Positions 18,681 to 27,426 of a stretch of DNA of 64,000 bases are shown piece by piece. Source of the stretch: Rhizobium herbae. Lineage in GTDB: Bacteria > Pseudomonadota > Alphaproteobacteria > Rhizobiales > Rhizobiaceae. Each line of letters opens with the position of its first letter. Within the stretch, counting starts at the first letter, position 1. The stretch spans positions 1 to 64,000 of the forward strand of contig NZ_JAEUAO010000003.1 in assembly GCF_019511375.1 (NCBI RefSeq). The letters run 5' to 3'. The notes under the pieces are model-generated. The model did no database searches and was not told the origin of the DNA. It was given only the letters and a program-made list of their open reading frames with translations. Position numbers and translations under genes: made by a program.

Positions 18681-20023
18681 TCTCGAAGCCCGTCAGACGG
18701 TTGCCGGTTGAAAACGGCATCTCGGGCTGGGAGGCGATCAGTCAGCGTTCGTTCCCGGTCCGGAGCCTGGAAGGCAACGTGACCGCGGACTGGCTGATCA
18801 TCGGTGCGGGTTTCGCAGGCCTTTCCGCGGCCCGTCGTCTGCGCCAGCTTCGGCCGGTCGACAAAATCGTCGTGCTTGAGGCAAGCGAGGTGGGCAAAGG
18901 AACGTCGGGCCGGAACTCGGGGTTCATGATCGATGTCCCGCACAATCTCTCCTCCAGCGAATACTCCAGCGGCAGCACCGACGCCACCAGGCTCGAGATG
19001 GCCCAGAACCGATCCGCGATCGCCTTCGCCAAGGAGGCAGCCGCGGAATACGGGATGTCTCGCGAGACCTTCGATCCCGCCGGAAAGATCAACGCCGCGG
19101 CGACCGGGCGCGGCATCAAGCTGAACCGGAGCTTCGGCGAGTCCTTGAAAGGGGCCGGAGAGAAGCACAGCTTCCTCGATGCCGCCGAAATGCGCGAAAT
19201 CACCGGATCGGACTATTATCTCGGCGGGCTGTACACGCCCGGCGCGGTGCTGATCCAGCCGGCCGACTATATCCGCGACTTCGCCGCCGGGCTCTCATCA
19301 AACGTGGACATCTTTGAACGTTCCCCCGTTACCGCCTTGAAGCGCGACCACGGAATCTGGGTGGCGGTTTCGCCGCGCGGTTCGGTGAGCGCGCCCAAGG
19401 TGATCGTGGGCGTCAACGGCCATATCGACGACTTTGGCTACTTCCGCGGTCGGCTGATGCACATCTTCGCTTACGCGTCGATAACCGCTCCTTTCGCCGC
19501 GGACGACGTCGGCCACAGGGTCTCCGGGCAAAGTCGGTGGGCGCTGCTTCCCGCCGATGCCATGGGCGCGACGGTGCGCAAGATCACGTCCCGCGGGCAG
19601 TCGCGCATCGCGATCCGGACGAAGTATACCTACGATACGACGGTCGCCTTGACCAAACGGCGCATGGCGAAGATGGCGGAGGCGCATCGGACGTCGCTCG
19701 ATGCGCGGTTTCCGGGCCTCAAAGGAATACCGTTCGAACATAGCTGGGCCGGGCGGATCTGCCTCAGCCTGAACCATGTGCCCGCCTTCGGCGAAATCGA
19801 AGAGGGACTTTATTCCGCCTGCTGCGAGAACGGCCTCGGCACCGTGAAGAGCACGCTTGCCGGCATGATGGCGGCTGAACTGGCGACCGGGGCTCACTCC
19901 CGGCATCTCGAAGAATACATGGATCACCCCGCACCGTCCCGGCTTCCACCGGAGCCGTTCGCATGGCTGGGCATCAATTCGGTGATCCGTTTGCAGGAAT
20001 TGCGCGCAGGCCGCGAGGGATGA
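18677..20023 (+). CDS. FAD-dependent amino-acid/amine oxidoreductase (DAO family)
   Basis: 448 residues. The Rossmann motif for FAD is at residues 43-48 (LIIGAGFAGLSAARRL), followed by VVLEASEVGKGTSGRNSGF, as in gamma-glutamylputrescine oxidase and D-amino-acid dehydrogenase relatives. The C-terminal FAD contact is CCENGLGTVKSTLAGM. It may oxidise a cyclic amino acid (for example cis-4-hydroxy-D-proline to the pyrroline) or a secondary amine. Its start overlaps the aldehyde dehydrogenase stop (ATGA). No membrane segment is seen. Confidence 0.88.
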   Translation: MISKPVRRLPVENGISGWEAISQRSFPVRSLEGNVTADWLIIGAGFAGLSAARRLRQLRPVDKIVVLEASEVGKGTSGRNSGFMIDVPHNLSSSEYSSGSTDATRLEMAQNRSAIAFAKEAAAEYGMSRETFDPAGKINAAATGRGIKLNRSFGESLKGAGEKHSFLDAAEMREITGSDYYLGGLYTPGAVLIQPADYIRDFAAGLSSNVDIFERSPVTALKRDHGIWVAVSPRGSVSAPKVIVGVNGHIDDFGYFRGRLMHIFAYASITAPFAADDVGHRVSGQSRWALLPADAMGATVRKITSRGQSRIAIRTKYTYDTTVALTKRRMAKMAEAHRTSLDARFPGLKGIPFEHSWAGRICLSLNHVPAFGEIEEGLYSACCENGLGTVKSTLAGMMAAELATGAHSRHLEEYMDHPAPSRLPPEPFAWLGINSVIRLQELRAGREG

Positions 20024-20102
20024 TCCGGCGCCGCGCAATGTGAAGACTGCGCCGACCGCAGGTCTTCAAATGAGAATGGGAACGAAAAACAGGAGAACGA
20101 CG

Positions 20103-20954
20103 ATGAAGACTGTGTGGAAAGCGCTCTGCGCTGCCGCGATGGTCGGGATGACCATGCTGTCCGCCCATGCGGAAGAAAAGACGATCACAATAGGCACGAT
20201 GTCCTGGGAGGACCTCACCCCAATCACCGGGATCACCAAGAAGGTGCTTGAAGACTCCGGCTATACCGTGAAGGTCACTGAGTTTTCGGAGTGGGGCATC
20301 GCCTATGCCGCGCTCACCAAGGGCGATGTCCAAATCCTCGCCTCGCAGACGGACTATGTCGCCCACGACTACTGGGACAAGAACAAGAACCGGCTGGAGA
20401 AAATTTCCCCGGTTTCGCATGGGCTTTATCAGGCCATTGCCGTGCCGCAATACGTGACGATCGACTCGACGGAGCAGCTCAACGACCACGCCGACAAATT
20501 TGGCGGCAAGATCGTTGGGATAGAACCCGGTTCCGGCCTGATGCGCGACGCTGCCAACGCGGTCAAGGAATATGACCTTAAGCTCCAGCTCGTCGAAGGC
20601 AGCACGGCCGCAATGACCGCGGCGCTCAAGTCGGCCATTGACCGCAAGGAATGGATCGCCGTCACCATCTGGGAGCCGTCCTGGATGATGCAGAAGTACC
20701 CTGTGAAGTTCCTCAAGGACCCGAAGGGTGTCTTCCCGCCTCCGCAGAGCTACTACTGGATTGGCCAGGAGGGCTTTTCCGCGGAAAACCCGCATGCCCG
20801 CGAGGTCATCGCTAGCGTCTATGTCCCGCTTGCCGACATCACCGCGATCAACGGCGCAGTCAGCGATGGGAAGTCGATGGACGAGGCCGTCAAGGAGTGG
20901 ACCGACAGCCATGCCGACCTCCTGAAGCGCTGGGAGAACATCAAGAGCGAGTAA
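20103..20954 (+). CDS. Betaine/proline-type ABC transporter, substrate-binding protein
   Basis: 283 residues from the ATG at 20103, which follows an AGGAG site. The signal peptide is MKTVWKALCAAAMVGMTMLS with cleavage after AHA. The mature protein is of the OpuAC/ProX type (TITIGTMSWEDLTPITGITKKVLEDSGY). It contains several Trp and Tyr residues that could form the aromatic cage for quaternary amines (SYYWIGQEGF, TIWEPSWMMQKYPVKFL). Family members bind glycine betaine, choline, carnitine or proline betaine. It is followed by its ATPase and two permeases. Confidence 0.92.
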   Translation: MKTVWKALCAAAMVGMTMLSAHAEEKTITIGTMSWEDLTPITGITKKVLEDSGYTVKVTEFSEWGIAYAALTKGDVQILASQTDYVAHDYWDKNKNRLEKISPVSHGLYQAIAVPQYVTIDSTEQLNDHADKFGGKIVGIEPGSGLMRDAANAVKEYDLKLQLVEGSTAAMTAALKSAIDRKEWIAVTIWEPSWMMQKYPVKFLKDPKGVFPPPQSYYWIGQEGFSAENPHAREVIASVYVPLADITAINGAVSDGKSMDEAVKEWTDSHADLLKRWENIKSE

Positions 20955-21045
20955 TCCATAAAACGACGGGTCGTCGGGAATGACGGCCCGTCCCGGTACT
21001 CCAAACACAGGAAGGCCGGCGCCAAGCTGGTCCGTGGGGAACGCG

Positions 21046-22137
21046 ATGAAAACTGCGATGAATGACTCCAACGAAGTATTGGTCGACTGCCAGAACGTCT
21101 GGAAGATTTTCGGGGCCCGCGCTCCCGCAGCCGTGAAGGCCGTGTCCGAACGCGGGCTGTCCAAGAAGCAGGTGCTTAAGGATTTCGACTGCGTTGTCGG
21201 CGTGTCCGACGCCAGCCTCCAGGTGCGCCGTGGCGAAATCTTCTGCGTCATGGGTCTTTCGGGCAGCGGCAAGTCCACACTGATCCGCCTTCTCAACCGC
21301 CTGATCGAACCGAGCCTCGGCAAGATCACGGTGAAGGGCAGAGAAATCGCCAAGCTGAATGCGGCCGAGCTGCGGGACATGCGGGCACGCAACATCGGCA
21401 TGGTGTTTCAAAGCGTGGCGCTTCTCCCCTACAGGACGGTCCTCGAAAACGCCGCCTTCGGTCTTGAGGTCCGGGGCGTCTCCAAGGACGAACGCAACAA
21501 GACCGCCCGCGCCGCTCTCGAAAAGGTGGGGCTTGCAGACTGGACGGCGCGCTATCCGAGCGAGTTGTCTGGCGGCATGCAGCAGCGCGTCGGCCTTGCC
21601 CGGGCGCTTGCGGCCGATCCCGAGATCATCCTGATGGACGAGCCGTTCAGCGCCCTCGACCCGCTCATCCGCCGGCAACTCCAGGACGAATTCCGGCAGT
21701 TGACGAAGTCGCTCGGGAAGTCCGCCGTCTTCATCACCCACGATCTGGAGGAGGCGATCCGCATCGGCGACCGGATAGCCATCATGAAGGACGGCGTGAT
21801 CGTCCAGGTGGGAACAGCTGAGGACATCGTCACCAAGCCTGCCGACGATTACGTCTCCGATTTCGTGGCGGGCATATCGAGGATTCATCTGGTCAAGGCG
21901 CATTCTGTGATGCGGCCGGTCGCCGAGTTCCAGAGCACGCATCCGCATTGCGACGTCAACGCGCTGCTGCGGACTTCGCCGGAGGCGGACATCGGCGAAC
22001 TGATCGACCTCACCATGCAGTCCGATCGTGACGCGGTCGCGGTCGTCGAGAACGGTACCATCGTAGGGGTCGTCACGACCCGCGGCCTGCTGCGCGGCGT
22101 CGCCGGAACGCCCACGCGAGAGCCCGTGGCGGCGTAG
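21046..22137 (+). CDS. Betaine/proline-type ABC transporter, ATP-binding protein with CBS domain
   Basis: 363 residues from the ATG at 21046 after GGGGAA; a second ATG lies four codons on. Walker A is GLSGSGKST, the signature LSGGMQQRVG, Walker B ILMDEPFSALD, and the H loop FITHDLEE. The N-terminal extension KIFGARAPAAV is typical of ProV/OpuAA. After the ATPase there is a partial CBS region (about residues 285-355), which in OpuA senses ionic strength; here it is short and may not be regulatory. Confidence 0.93.
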   Translation: MKTAMNDSNEVLVDCQNVWKIFGARAPAAVKAVSERGLSKKQVLKDFDCVVGVSDASLQVRRGEIFCVMGLSGSGKSTLIRLLNRLIEPSLGKITVKGREIAKLNAAELRDMRARNIGMVFQSVALLPYRTVLENAAFGLEVRGVSKDERNKTARAALEKVGLADWTARYPSELSGGMQQRVGLARALAADPEIILMDEPFSALDPLIRRQLQDEFRQLTKSLGKSAVFITHDLEEAIRIGDRIAIMKDGVIVQVGTAEDIVTKPADDYVSDFVAGISRIHLVKAHSVMRPVAEFQSTHPHCDVNALLRTSPEADIGELIDLTMQSDRDAVAVVENGTIVGVVTTRGLLRGVAGTPTREPVAA

Positions 22138-22152
22138 GTTGGGGGGAGGGAA

Positions 22153-23001
22153 ATGGACACCTCGATCATTGCGGATACTTTCGACACTTGGACGGACGAT
22201 ACGCTTAGCTGGATCAGCGACAACGGCGAGTGGCTGTTTGAAGCCATCAGGTCGGTTCTCGAGGGAACCTATGACGGCATCCTCTGGCTGCTTCAGCTTG
22301 CCCCGTTCTATGTCATCGCCATCATAGGGGCGCTGCTCGGCTGGCGCTTGATCAACCTGCTGTCCGGGACCATCATCGGGGCGGCGCTCGTCTTCTGCGC
22401 GCTGATGGGCCTGTGGGCCGAGACCATGAGCACATTGGGGCTGGTGGCGACGGCGACTATTCTCGCTCTCGTCGTCGGAATTCCCATCGGCATCGTCGCT
22501 GGCTTCGTCAGGAGGTTCGATAGTGCGCTCGAACCCGTCCTCGACCTGATCCAGACCCTGCCGCCCTACATCTACCTTCTGCCCGCAATCGCGCTTCTCG
22601 GCTACGGCCCGGCGACGGCGCTCGTCGCCACCGTCATCGTTGCGATGCCGCCCGCGATCCGCCTCACCTCGCTCGGCATCCGCATGACCCCGCACGAGTT
22701 CATCGAACTGGGGCAAGCGAGCGGCCTGAGGCCCTGGCAGATGTTCACCAAGATCCGGTTGCCCTTCGCCATCCCGAGCATCATGGCAGGCATCAACCAG
22801 AGTCTGATGATGGCGTTCGGCATGGTCGTCATTGCCGGCATCGTTGGTTCGGGCGGTCTCGGCGAGACGATCTACGGAGCCGTGCGCACGCTCGACATCG
22901 CCACGTCCATCAACGCCGCAATAGCGATCGTCATCCTGACCATGGTGCTCGACCGACTGACCCAGAGCGCGGCACGCAGCGCCAACGGAGGCAGACGATG
23001 A
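22153..23001 (+). CDS. Betaine/proline-type ABC transporter, permease 1
   Basis: 282 residues with about six membrane segments (PFYVIAIIGALLGWRLINLL; VALVATVIVAMPPAIRL region). The cytoplasmic EAA loop is present as ELGQASGLRPWQMFTKIRLP, contacting the ATPase. The GGGGGGAGGG stretch before the ATG serves as ribosome site. It overlaps the second permease gene by 4 bases (ATGA). Two different ProW-like permeases suggest a heterodimeric channel, whereas E. coli ProW and Bacillus OpuAB act as homodimers. Confidence 0.92.
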   Translation: MDTSIIADTFDTWTDDTLSWISDNGEWLFEAIRSVLEGTYDGILWLLQLAPFYVIAIIGALLGWRLINLLSGTIIGAALVFCALMGLWAETMSTLGLVATATILALVVGIPIGIVAGFVRRFDSALEPVLDLIQTLPPYIYLLPAIALLGYGPATALVATVIVAMPPAIRLTSLGIRMTPHEFIELGQASGLRPWQMFTKIRLPFAIPSIMAGINQSLMMAFGMVVIAGIVGSGGLGETIYGAVRTLDIATSINAAIAIVILTMVLDRLTQSAARSANGGRR

Positions 23002-23849
23002 ACCCGGAATCCCTTCAGTTTTCCCCAGGCACTTACCTGGCTCCATCGGTGGATTGGCTGAACACCAACTTCCATCCCCTATTCGACGCCATCACGAAGT
23101 TTGTCGAGGCGGTTCTGGGCGCGATCGAGTCCGCACTGCTTTTTCTGCCGCCTTACGGCGTCATCGTCATTGCCTTTGGCCTGGCCGCCGTCCTCGTGAA
23201 CATCCGCGTAGCGGTGATCACGGGCATCGCGCTGGCATTTTGTTTCCTGGTGGGTCTCTGGACGGCGTCGATGCAGACGCTCGCCCTGGTGACGGTCGCG
23301 GTGACCATCTCGGTGCTGATCGCGTTTCCGCTCGGCATCCTGGCGTCCCGCTACAAGAAGCTCGAGGCGGCGATCCGCCCGGTGCTCGACATCATGCAGA
23401 CTGTGCCGCCGTGGGTCTACCTCATTCCCGCGGTCATGATCTTCAGCCTCGGCCGGGTGCCGGCCATCATCGCGACGATCGTCTACGGCGTCCCGCCGAT
23501 GCTCCGCTTGACCACGCTCGCCTTCAACCAGGTGCCGAAGGACCTATTGGAGTTGGGCCAGGCGACCGGAGCCTCGCCGCGGGCGATCCTCTTCAAGATC
23601 GAAATCCCCTCCGCGACCCCAACCCTCGTCGTCGGCCTCAACCAGTGCATCCTTCTCTCCTTGGCGATGGTTGTCCTGGCGGGGCTGGTGGGAGCGGGCG
23701 GCCTGGGCGCCGAAGTGACCCGTGGTTTGACCCGCATGGAAATGGGTCTGGGCTTGCGCGCCGGACTGTCGATCGTCGCCGTCGCCATTCTGCTGGACCG
23801 ACTCTCGCGCGGCGCCCTCCAGCGCGGCCGGAGAGCCAGCGCGGCGTGA
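22998..23849 (+). CDS. Betaine/proline-type ABC transporter, permease 2
   Basis: 283 residues, paralogous to the preceding permease, with about six membrane segments (GVIVIAFGLAAVLVNI, VVLAGLVGAGGLGAEV) and an EAA loop (LLELGQATGASPRAILFKIE). It would pair with permease 1 to form the pore. It is the last of the transporter genes, 34 bases before the racemase-family gene, and so appears to be in the same transcript. Confidence 0.92.
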   Translation: MNPESLQFSPGTYLAPSVDWLNTNFHPLFDAITKFVEAVLGAIESALLFLPPYGVIVIAFGLAAVLVNIRVAVITGIALAFCFLVGLWTASMQTLALVTVAVTISVLIAFPLGILASRYKKLEAAIRPVLDIMQTVPPWVYLIPAVMIFSLGRVPAIIATIVYGVPPMLRLTTLAFNQVPKDLLELGQATGASPRAILFKIEIPSATPTLVVGLNQCILLSLAMVVLAGLVGAGGLGAEVTRGLTRMEMGLGLRAGLSIVAVAILLDRLSRGALQRGRRASAA

Positions 23850-23883
23850 CGCACGGCGCTGCAGACAACTGGAAGGGACTATC

Positions 23884-24882
23884 ATGCGCCGCAGCTTCTT
23901 TTGCATCGACTCCCACACCTGCGGCAATCCGGTCCGCGTCGTCGCCGGCGGCGGCCCGTTGCTGCCGCATCTGCCGATCTCCGAACGGCGCGAGATCTTC
24001 GTTCGGGAATACGACTGGATCCGCAAGGCCCTGATGTTCGAACCGCGCGGCCACGACGTCATGTCCGGTGCCATCATCTACCCGGCCTTCCGAGAAGATT
24101 GCGATTTCGCGTCGCTGTTCATCGAAGTCAGCGGCTGTCTGCCCATGTGCGGGGCAGGGACGATCGGCCTCGCCACCGTCGTTATCGAGGAGGGGCTGGT
24201 GACGCCGAAACGGCAGGGAATGTTGTCGATCGAGACACCGGCCGGAAGGGTCGACGTCACCTATGAGATGGAAGGCGATTTCGTCAAAAGCGTGCGCCTG
24301 TTCAACGTCGCAAGCTATCTGCACAGCGCCGATATCGAAGTCGACGTTCCCGATGTCGGACGCCTGGTCGTCGATGTCGCCTATGGAGGCAATTTCTATG
24401 CGGTCGTCGAGCCGCAGCGGAACTGGCCAGGCCTGGACGGCATGACAGCTTCGGAGCTCGTCAGCCTCAGCGGCAAGCTCAGGACGGCGCTCGCAGAGGT
24501 CTGCGATCCTGTGCACCCTGAGGATGAGAGGATCCGCGGCGTTCACCATGCCATCTGGTGCGATCGCGCCAACAGCGAAGGCGCCGATGGCCGCGGCGCG
24601 GTCTTCTACGGCGACAAGGCGATCGACCGCTCGCCGGGCGGAACCGGAACGTCGGCGCGAATGGCGCAGCTGCATGGCAAGGGGCGGCTGAAGATCGGCG
24701 ACACCTATCGGAGCGAAAGCCTGATCGGCACGATCTTCGAAGGCCGCGTCGAAGCGGGCGTCAATATTGGACCGTACGAGGGCATCATGCCGAGCATCGG
24801 GGCATGGGCGAGGATCACCGGGCACAACACGATCTTCGTCGATGACCGCGACCCCTTGGCGCACGGCTTTCAGATCCGGTGA
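23884..24882 (+). CDS. Proline racemase-family protein (4-hydroxyproline epimerase/dehydratase-like) with altered active site
   Basis: 332 residues after an AAGGGA site. It has the family fold markers (IDSHTCGNPVRVV, EPRGHDVMSGAI, GGNFYAVVE). In 4-hydroxyproline 2-epimerases two cysteines act as acid and base, in MCGHGTIG and SPCGTGTSA. Here the first Cys is kept (Cys89, MCGAGTIG, with the following His changed to Ala) but the second is Gly252 (SPGGTGTSA). A standard two-base racemisation is therefore unlikely. Relatives in which one Cys is replaced act as trans-3-hydroxyproline dehydratases or are uncharacterised. The neighbours point to a proline-derived substrate. Confidence 0.88.
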   Translation: MRRSFFCIDSHTCGNPVRVVAGGGPLLPHLPISERREIFVREYDWIRKALMFEPRGHDVMSGAIIYPAFREDCDFASLFIEVSGCLPMCGAGTIGLATVVIEEGLVTPKRQGMLSIETPAGRVDVTYEMEGDFVKSVRLFNVASYLHSADIEVDVPDVGRLVVDVAYGGNFYAVVEPQRNWPGLDGMTASELVSLSGKLRTALAEVCDPVHPEDERIRGVHHAIWCDRANSEGADGRGAVFYGDKAIDRSPGGTGTSARMAQLHGKGRLKIGDTYRSESLIGTIFEGRVEAGVNIGPYEGIMPSIGAWARITGHNTIFVDDRDPLAHGFQIR

Positions 24883-24953
24883 GCGGCACGAGAGGGGCGG
24901 CCCCCCTCAACCGGCAATTCCACTGCGCGCATTGGCGATAAGGAGCAGGTGAA

Positions 24954-26027
24954 ATGGCACATACCGCGCAATTATCGGCGTCAGGCGCGATTGCGCCGGT
25001 GCGCCGGCTGAAAATCGGCTTCGTCCTGGCGCGATCCTTCACCTTGTCGGCCTTCGCGATGTTTATCGACACGCTCAGGCTGGCGAGCGACCAGCTCGAC
25101 CGGTCCGGTCGCGTGCTTGCGGATTGGCAGGTCCTCGGCAGTACCAGGCACCTAATCGCCTCGAGTTGCGGTGTCCAGGTCGCGCCCACCTCGGACTTCG
25201 TCGATCCCCGCCAATTCGACTACATCGCCGTCGTCGGCGGCCTGCTGACCGTGCAGCAACCAGTCGATTACGACACCATCCGGTTTCTCAAGCTCGCCGC
25301 TTCCAAAGGCGTCCCGCTGATCGGGCTCTGCACCGGATCCTTCATTCTCGCCGAAGCGGGCCTGATGAAGGAACACGAGACCTGCGTGAGCTGGCTGCAC
25401 TACCACGACTTCCGCGAGCGCTTTCCCGACCACAAGGCCCGGCCGGACCGGCTGTTCAATCTGGAGCGCAAGCGCGGCTCCTGTGCGGGGGGAAGCAGTG
25501 CCGCCGATCTGGCGGCTGCCCTGGTGAGGCGGCACATCAGTGCGGATGCCGAGCGCAATGCGCTCGAGGTGCTGCAGATCGAGAAGGCCCGCTCGCAGTT
25601 CGACATCCAGACGCGCCAGCCGCTGCGCGACTACGTCAACGACCCTCGTGTGGCGGCAGCTCTGATAACCATGGAGCAGCATCTCGAAGGTGGAATCACC
25701 ATCGAGCGGCTTGCCGCCTCAGTCGGGCTCTCGAGGCGCCAGCTCGAGCGGCTGTTTCATGAAAAGGCCGGCATTTCTCCGGGGCTCGCGTTCCGGCGCC
25801 TGCGCTTGGATCGGGCGCGGCAGATTCTGTTGACGAGCAAGAAGCCCATCATCGAGGTCGCGCTCGACGTCGGCTTCGTGAACACATCGCATTTTACCAA
25901 GGAGTTTCGGCGGACCTACGGCCGAACGCCGGCGGAGATCAGAGACTCGGCCGCGCGTGATCGAGCCGCACCAGACCACGCGCAGCGAGGCCGGCATCAA
26001 GGCAGTCCGCAGCCCGCAGTCGTCTGA
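24954..26027 (+). CDS. GlxA-type transcriptional activator (DJ-1/PfpI domain plus AraC HTH)
   Basis: 357 residues. Residues about 20-200 are a DJ-1/PfpI-like amidotransferase domain with Cys126 in the nucleophile-elbow position (GLCTGSFILAEAG). Residues about 230-330 form a double AraC helix-turn-helix (ITIERLAASVGLSRRQLERL, VALDVGFVNTSHFTKEFRR). This architecture includes regulators of glycine betaine, carnitine and choline catabolism (GbdR, CdhR). That supports a quaternary-amine or betaine-related role for the adjacent importer and enzymes. It lies on the same strand 71 bases after the racemase-family gene. Confidence 0.9.
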   Translation: MAHTAQLSASGAIAPVRRLKIGFVLARSFTLSAFAMFIDTLRLASDQLDRSGRVLADWQVLGSTRHLIASSCGVQVAPTSDFVDPRQFDYIAVVGGLLTVQQPVDYDTIRFLKLAASKGVPLIGLCTGSFILAEAGLMKEHETCVSWLHYHDFRERFPDHKARPDRLFNLERKRGSCAGGSSAADLAAALVRRHISADAERNALEVLQIEKARSQFDIQTRQPLRDYVNDPRVAAALITMEQHLEGGITIERLAASVGLSRRQLERLFHEKAGISPGLAFRRLRLDRARQILLTSKKPIIEVALDVGFVNTSHFTKEFRRTYGRTPAEIRDSAARDRAAPDHAQRGRHQGSPQPAVV

Positions 26028-26344
26028 GGGACAGAATTGCCCCGCGCCGGTCGTCACTCGCTTTCGCGGCGCATGAGTGGCCGCTCGACTTGTGCCGACG
26101 TCGGATACGGCAGCGATGGGAGAGGGCCAAAGCCGCTGTCGGCTGCGCTATTCCGGCCCGCGGGGGGCATGCGGACGGGAAGATCAGCTAGCGGGAATTC
26201 CGTCAGCGGAGGACGTTCGCCTGCCGATTTGGAAGTGCGTGAGGGCGTCGAACCGGTGTTCGATGGCCGCTCACGGCGAAGGGCTCCGAGAGAGCCGACA
26301 AGGGTCCGATTCTTTCACAGCAAAGGAAGTTCCGGGCGCCATCG

Positions 26345-26527
26345 GCGAACGCCAGCGGCCAGGGCATTGTCATTCCAGACGATCTTCTCTTCCAGGTCGC
26401 ACCGCTTCCGTGGGCGCATATCGCGCTCACCGGCGACTACCTCTGGAATGAAATTGACAACCCCCTCGAACGCTTCAGGCCAATTCGAACCAACCGCTTC
26501 AATCCGAAGAACTTCCAATTCCCTTAG
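26345..26527 (+). pseudogene. 3'-terminal fragment of a second tnpA
   Basis: This encodes the last 56-60 residues of a Tn3-family transposase (GQGIVIPDD through to NPKNFQFP and stop). Over 56 residues it differs from the tnpA at 3369-6338 at three positions. It is in the opposite orientation to that gene. The reading frame upstream of about 26345 is unrelated. The fragment supplies the right-hand terminal repeat of the large transposon. Confidence 0.92.
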
Positions 26528-26560
26528 CGGGTATTATTGCAGAAATGCCCACGGAGCCCC
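26523..26560 (-). repeat. Right terminal inverted repeat (38 bp) of the Tn3-family element
   Basis: The inverse complement of the left repeat with two mismatches in 38. It overlaps the stop of the tnpA fragment and ends in CCCC, immediately followed by the GGATT duplication. Confidence 0.9.
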
Positions 26561-26565
26561 GGATT
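26561..26565. repeat. 5-bp target-site duplication, right copy (GGATT)
   Basis: Identical in sequence and orientation to 3331-3335 at the other end of the element. Confidence 0.85.
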
Positions 26566-27035
26566 CACGCCGTTGCGAAACGCAGGCACCGCGAGAAGCT
26601 CCCGGATCTGGTCCTGCACGAAGGACCACGCGCCCGTCGGCCACGGTGAGTTCTCCGCGTCGGGCGTGATCCTCTGCGAGACTACTTCAGCGTCCCCTTG
26701 CGGCAACGCGCATTGCTCGCGGATATGGGATGCACGGGAAACATGATCTCCAATCGTGATGCCCGCAGCAGATCGATGCTCCTGCGGCACTATTGCGCCG
26801 CACAGAATTATGTTGCGCTGCGAGAGGCAACGAAGGAACGTGGTTCCTCAAAAGTCCCGCCAAATATCATACTATTGAAATTTCATTCTACTGAAATTGA
26901 CAAAGCCGACAGCTCATGTATTTTCAGCATCATTGAGCCCGCGAACATTTCCAACCCTCTCATTTCCACCAGAAGCAGCCCCCTCTGCTCGAATCCGTGC
27001 CGATCAGTATTGCGCCTTAAACGGAGAATTCAGTG
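26566..27035. other. Intergenic region right of the transposon
   Basis: No gene recognised. From about 26860 to 26960 the DNA becomes more AT-rich, probably holding the promoter of the small protein gene that follows. Joined to the bases left of 3336, it gives the uninterrupted target site; that target also shows no convincing gene. Confidence 0.4.
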
Positions 27036-27221
27036 ATGAAGCAGGTTGTCGAATACCAGGGCGTTCCAGTGGGTGTTCTCATACCACGCGACGGCTGCCT
27101 CGCCTTCATGGCAGTGAAATACGATGTCATCGAACTTGATGGCAGAAGTTTTTCGTCGACTTCCGAAGCGCGCGAAGCCATCAGAGCCCATATGACACAA
27201 CGCGTTGCCCGCGCAGCCTGA
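27036..27221 (+). CDS. Small hypothetical protein (MKQVV family)
   Basis: 61 residues from the ATG at 27036, preceded by GGAGA; a GTG three bases upstream is an alternative. It begins MKQVVEYQGVPVGVLIPRDG, has a compact mixed alpha/beta look and ends in a short helix. It has no cysteine pair, membrane segment or known motif that I recognise. The first 18 bases of its start region recur exactly at 47303-47320. Function unknown. Confidence 0.6.
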   Translation: MKQVVEYQGVPVGVLIPRDGCLAFMAVKYDVIELDGRSFSSTSEAREAIRAHMTQRVARAA

Positions 27222-27426
27222 GGCAGGGGGTTCGGAGGTTGTGGTAGCCCCGAAGCGCGGCGACTTTCCGCTTGTAAGAATCTACCGGACCATGCGCTAT
27301 TGACTTTGTGTCCCGACCGATCGGTTAGCCGAAGGCCCTCGGCCGCTCAGGTACCTGACCGTTTGGGCAAGATGCCGTTGGCGCCCGGTTGAGAGAAAGT
27401 ACGCATGCCGCCCGGCGATCGATGGT
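27222..27426. other. Short gap between convergent genes
   Basis: No gene or clear terminator was identified between the small protein gene and the convergently transcribed CDP-alcohol transferase gene. Confidence 0.4.

Larger units (their letters stand above)
3336..26560. mobile_element. 23.2-kb Tn3-family transposon with efflux and catabolic cargo
   Basis: The element is bounded by two outward-facing 38-bp repeats that begin with GGGG and end in CCCGCTAAG, matching the Tn3-family pattern (GGGG outer end, TAAG inner end). Both are the tnpA-side end: the left one overlaps the tnpA stop codon and the right one follows a 183-bp copy of the tnpA 3' end in inverted orientation. Identical GGATT pentamers flank the element. 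Cargo is an RND efflux operon, a two-component system, and a transport and catabolism island for a proline-like compound. The structure resembles transposons that mobilise DNA caught between two copies of the same end. Whether it is still active is unknown, but tnpA and tnpR appear intact. Confidence 0.85.

Noticed and set aside
20941-23046. 701-codon minus-strand frame across the ABC transporter genes
   Set aside because: Low-complexity, rich in Arg, Asp and His, no known domain; it mirrors well-identified transporter genes.
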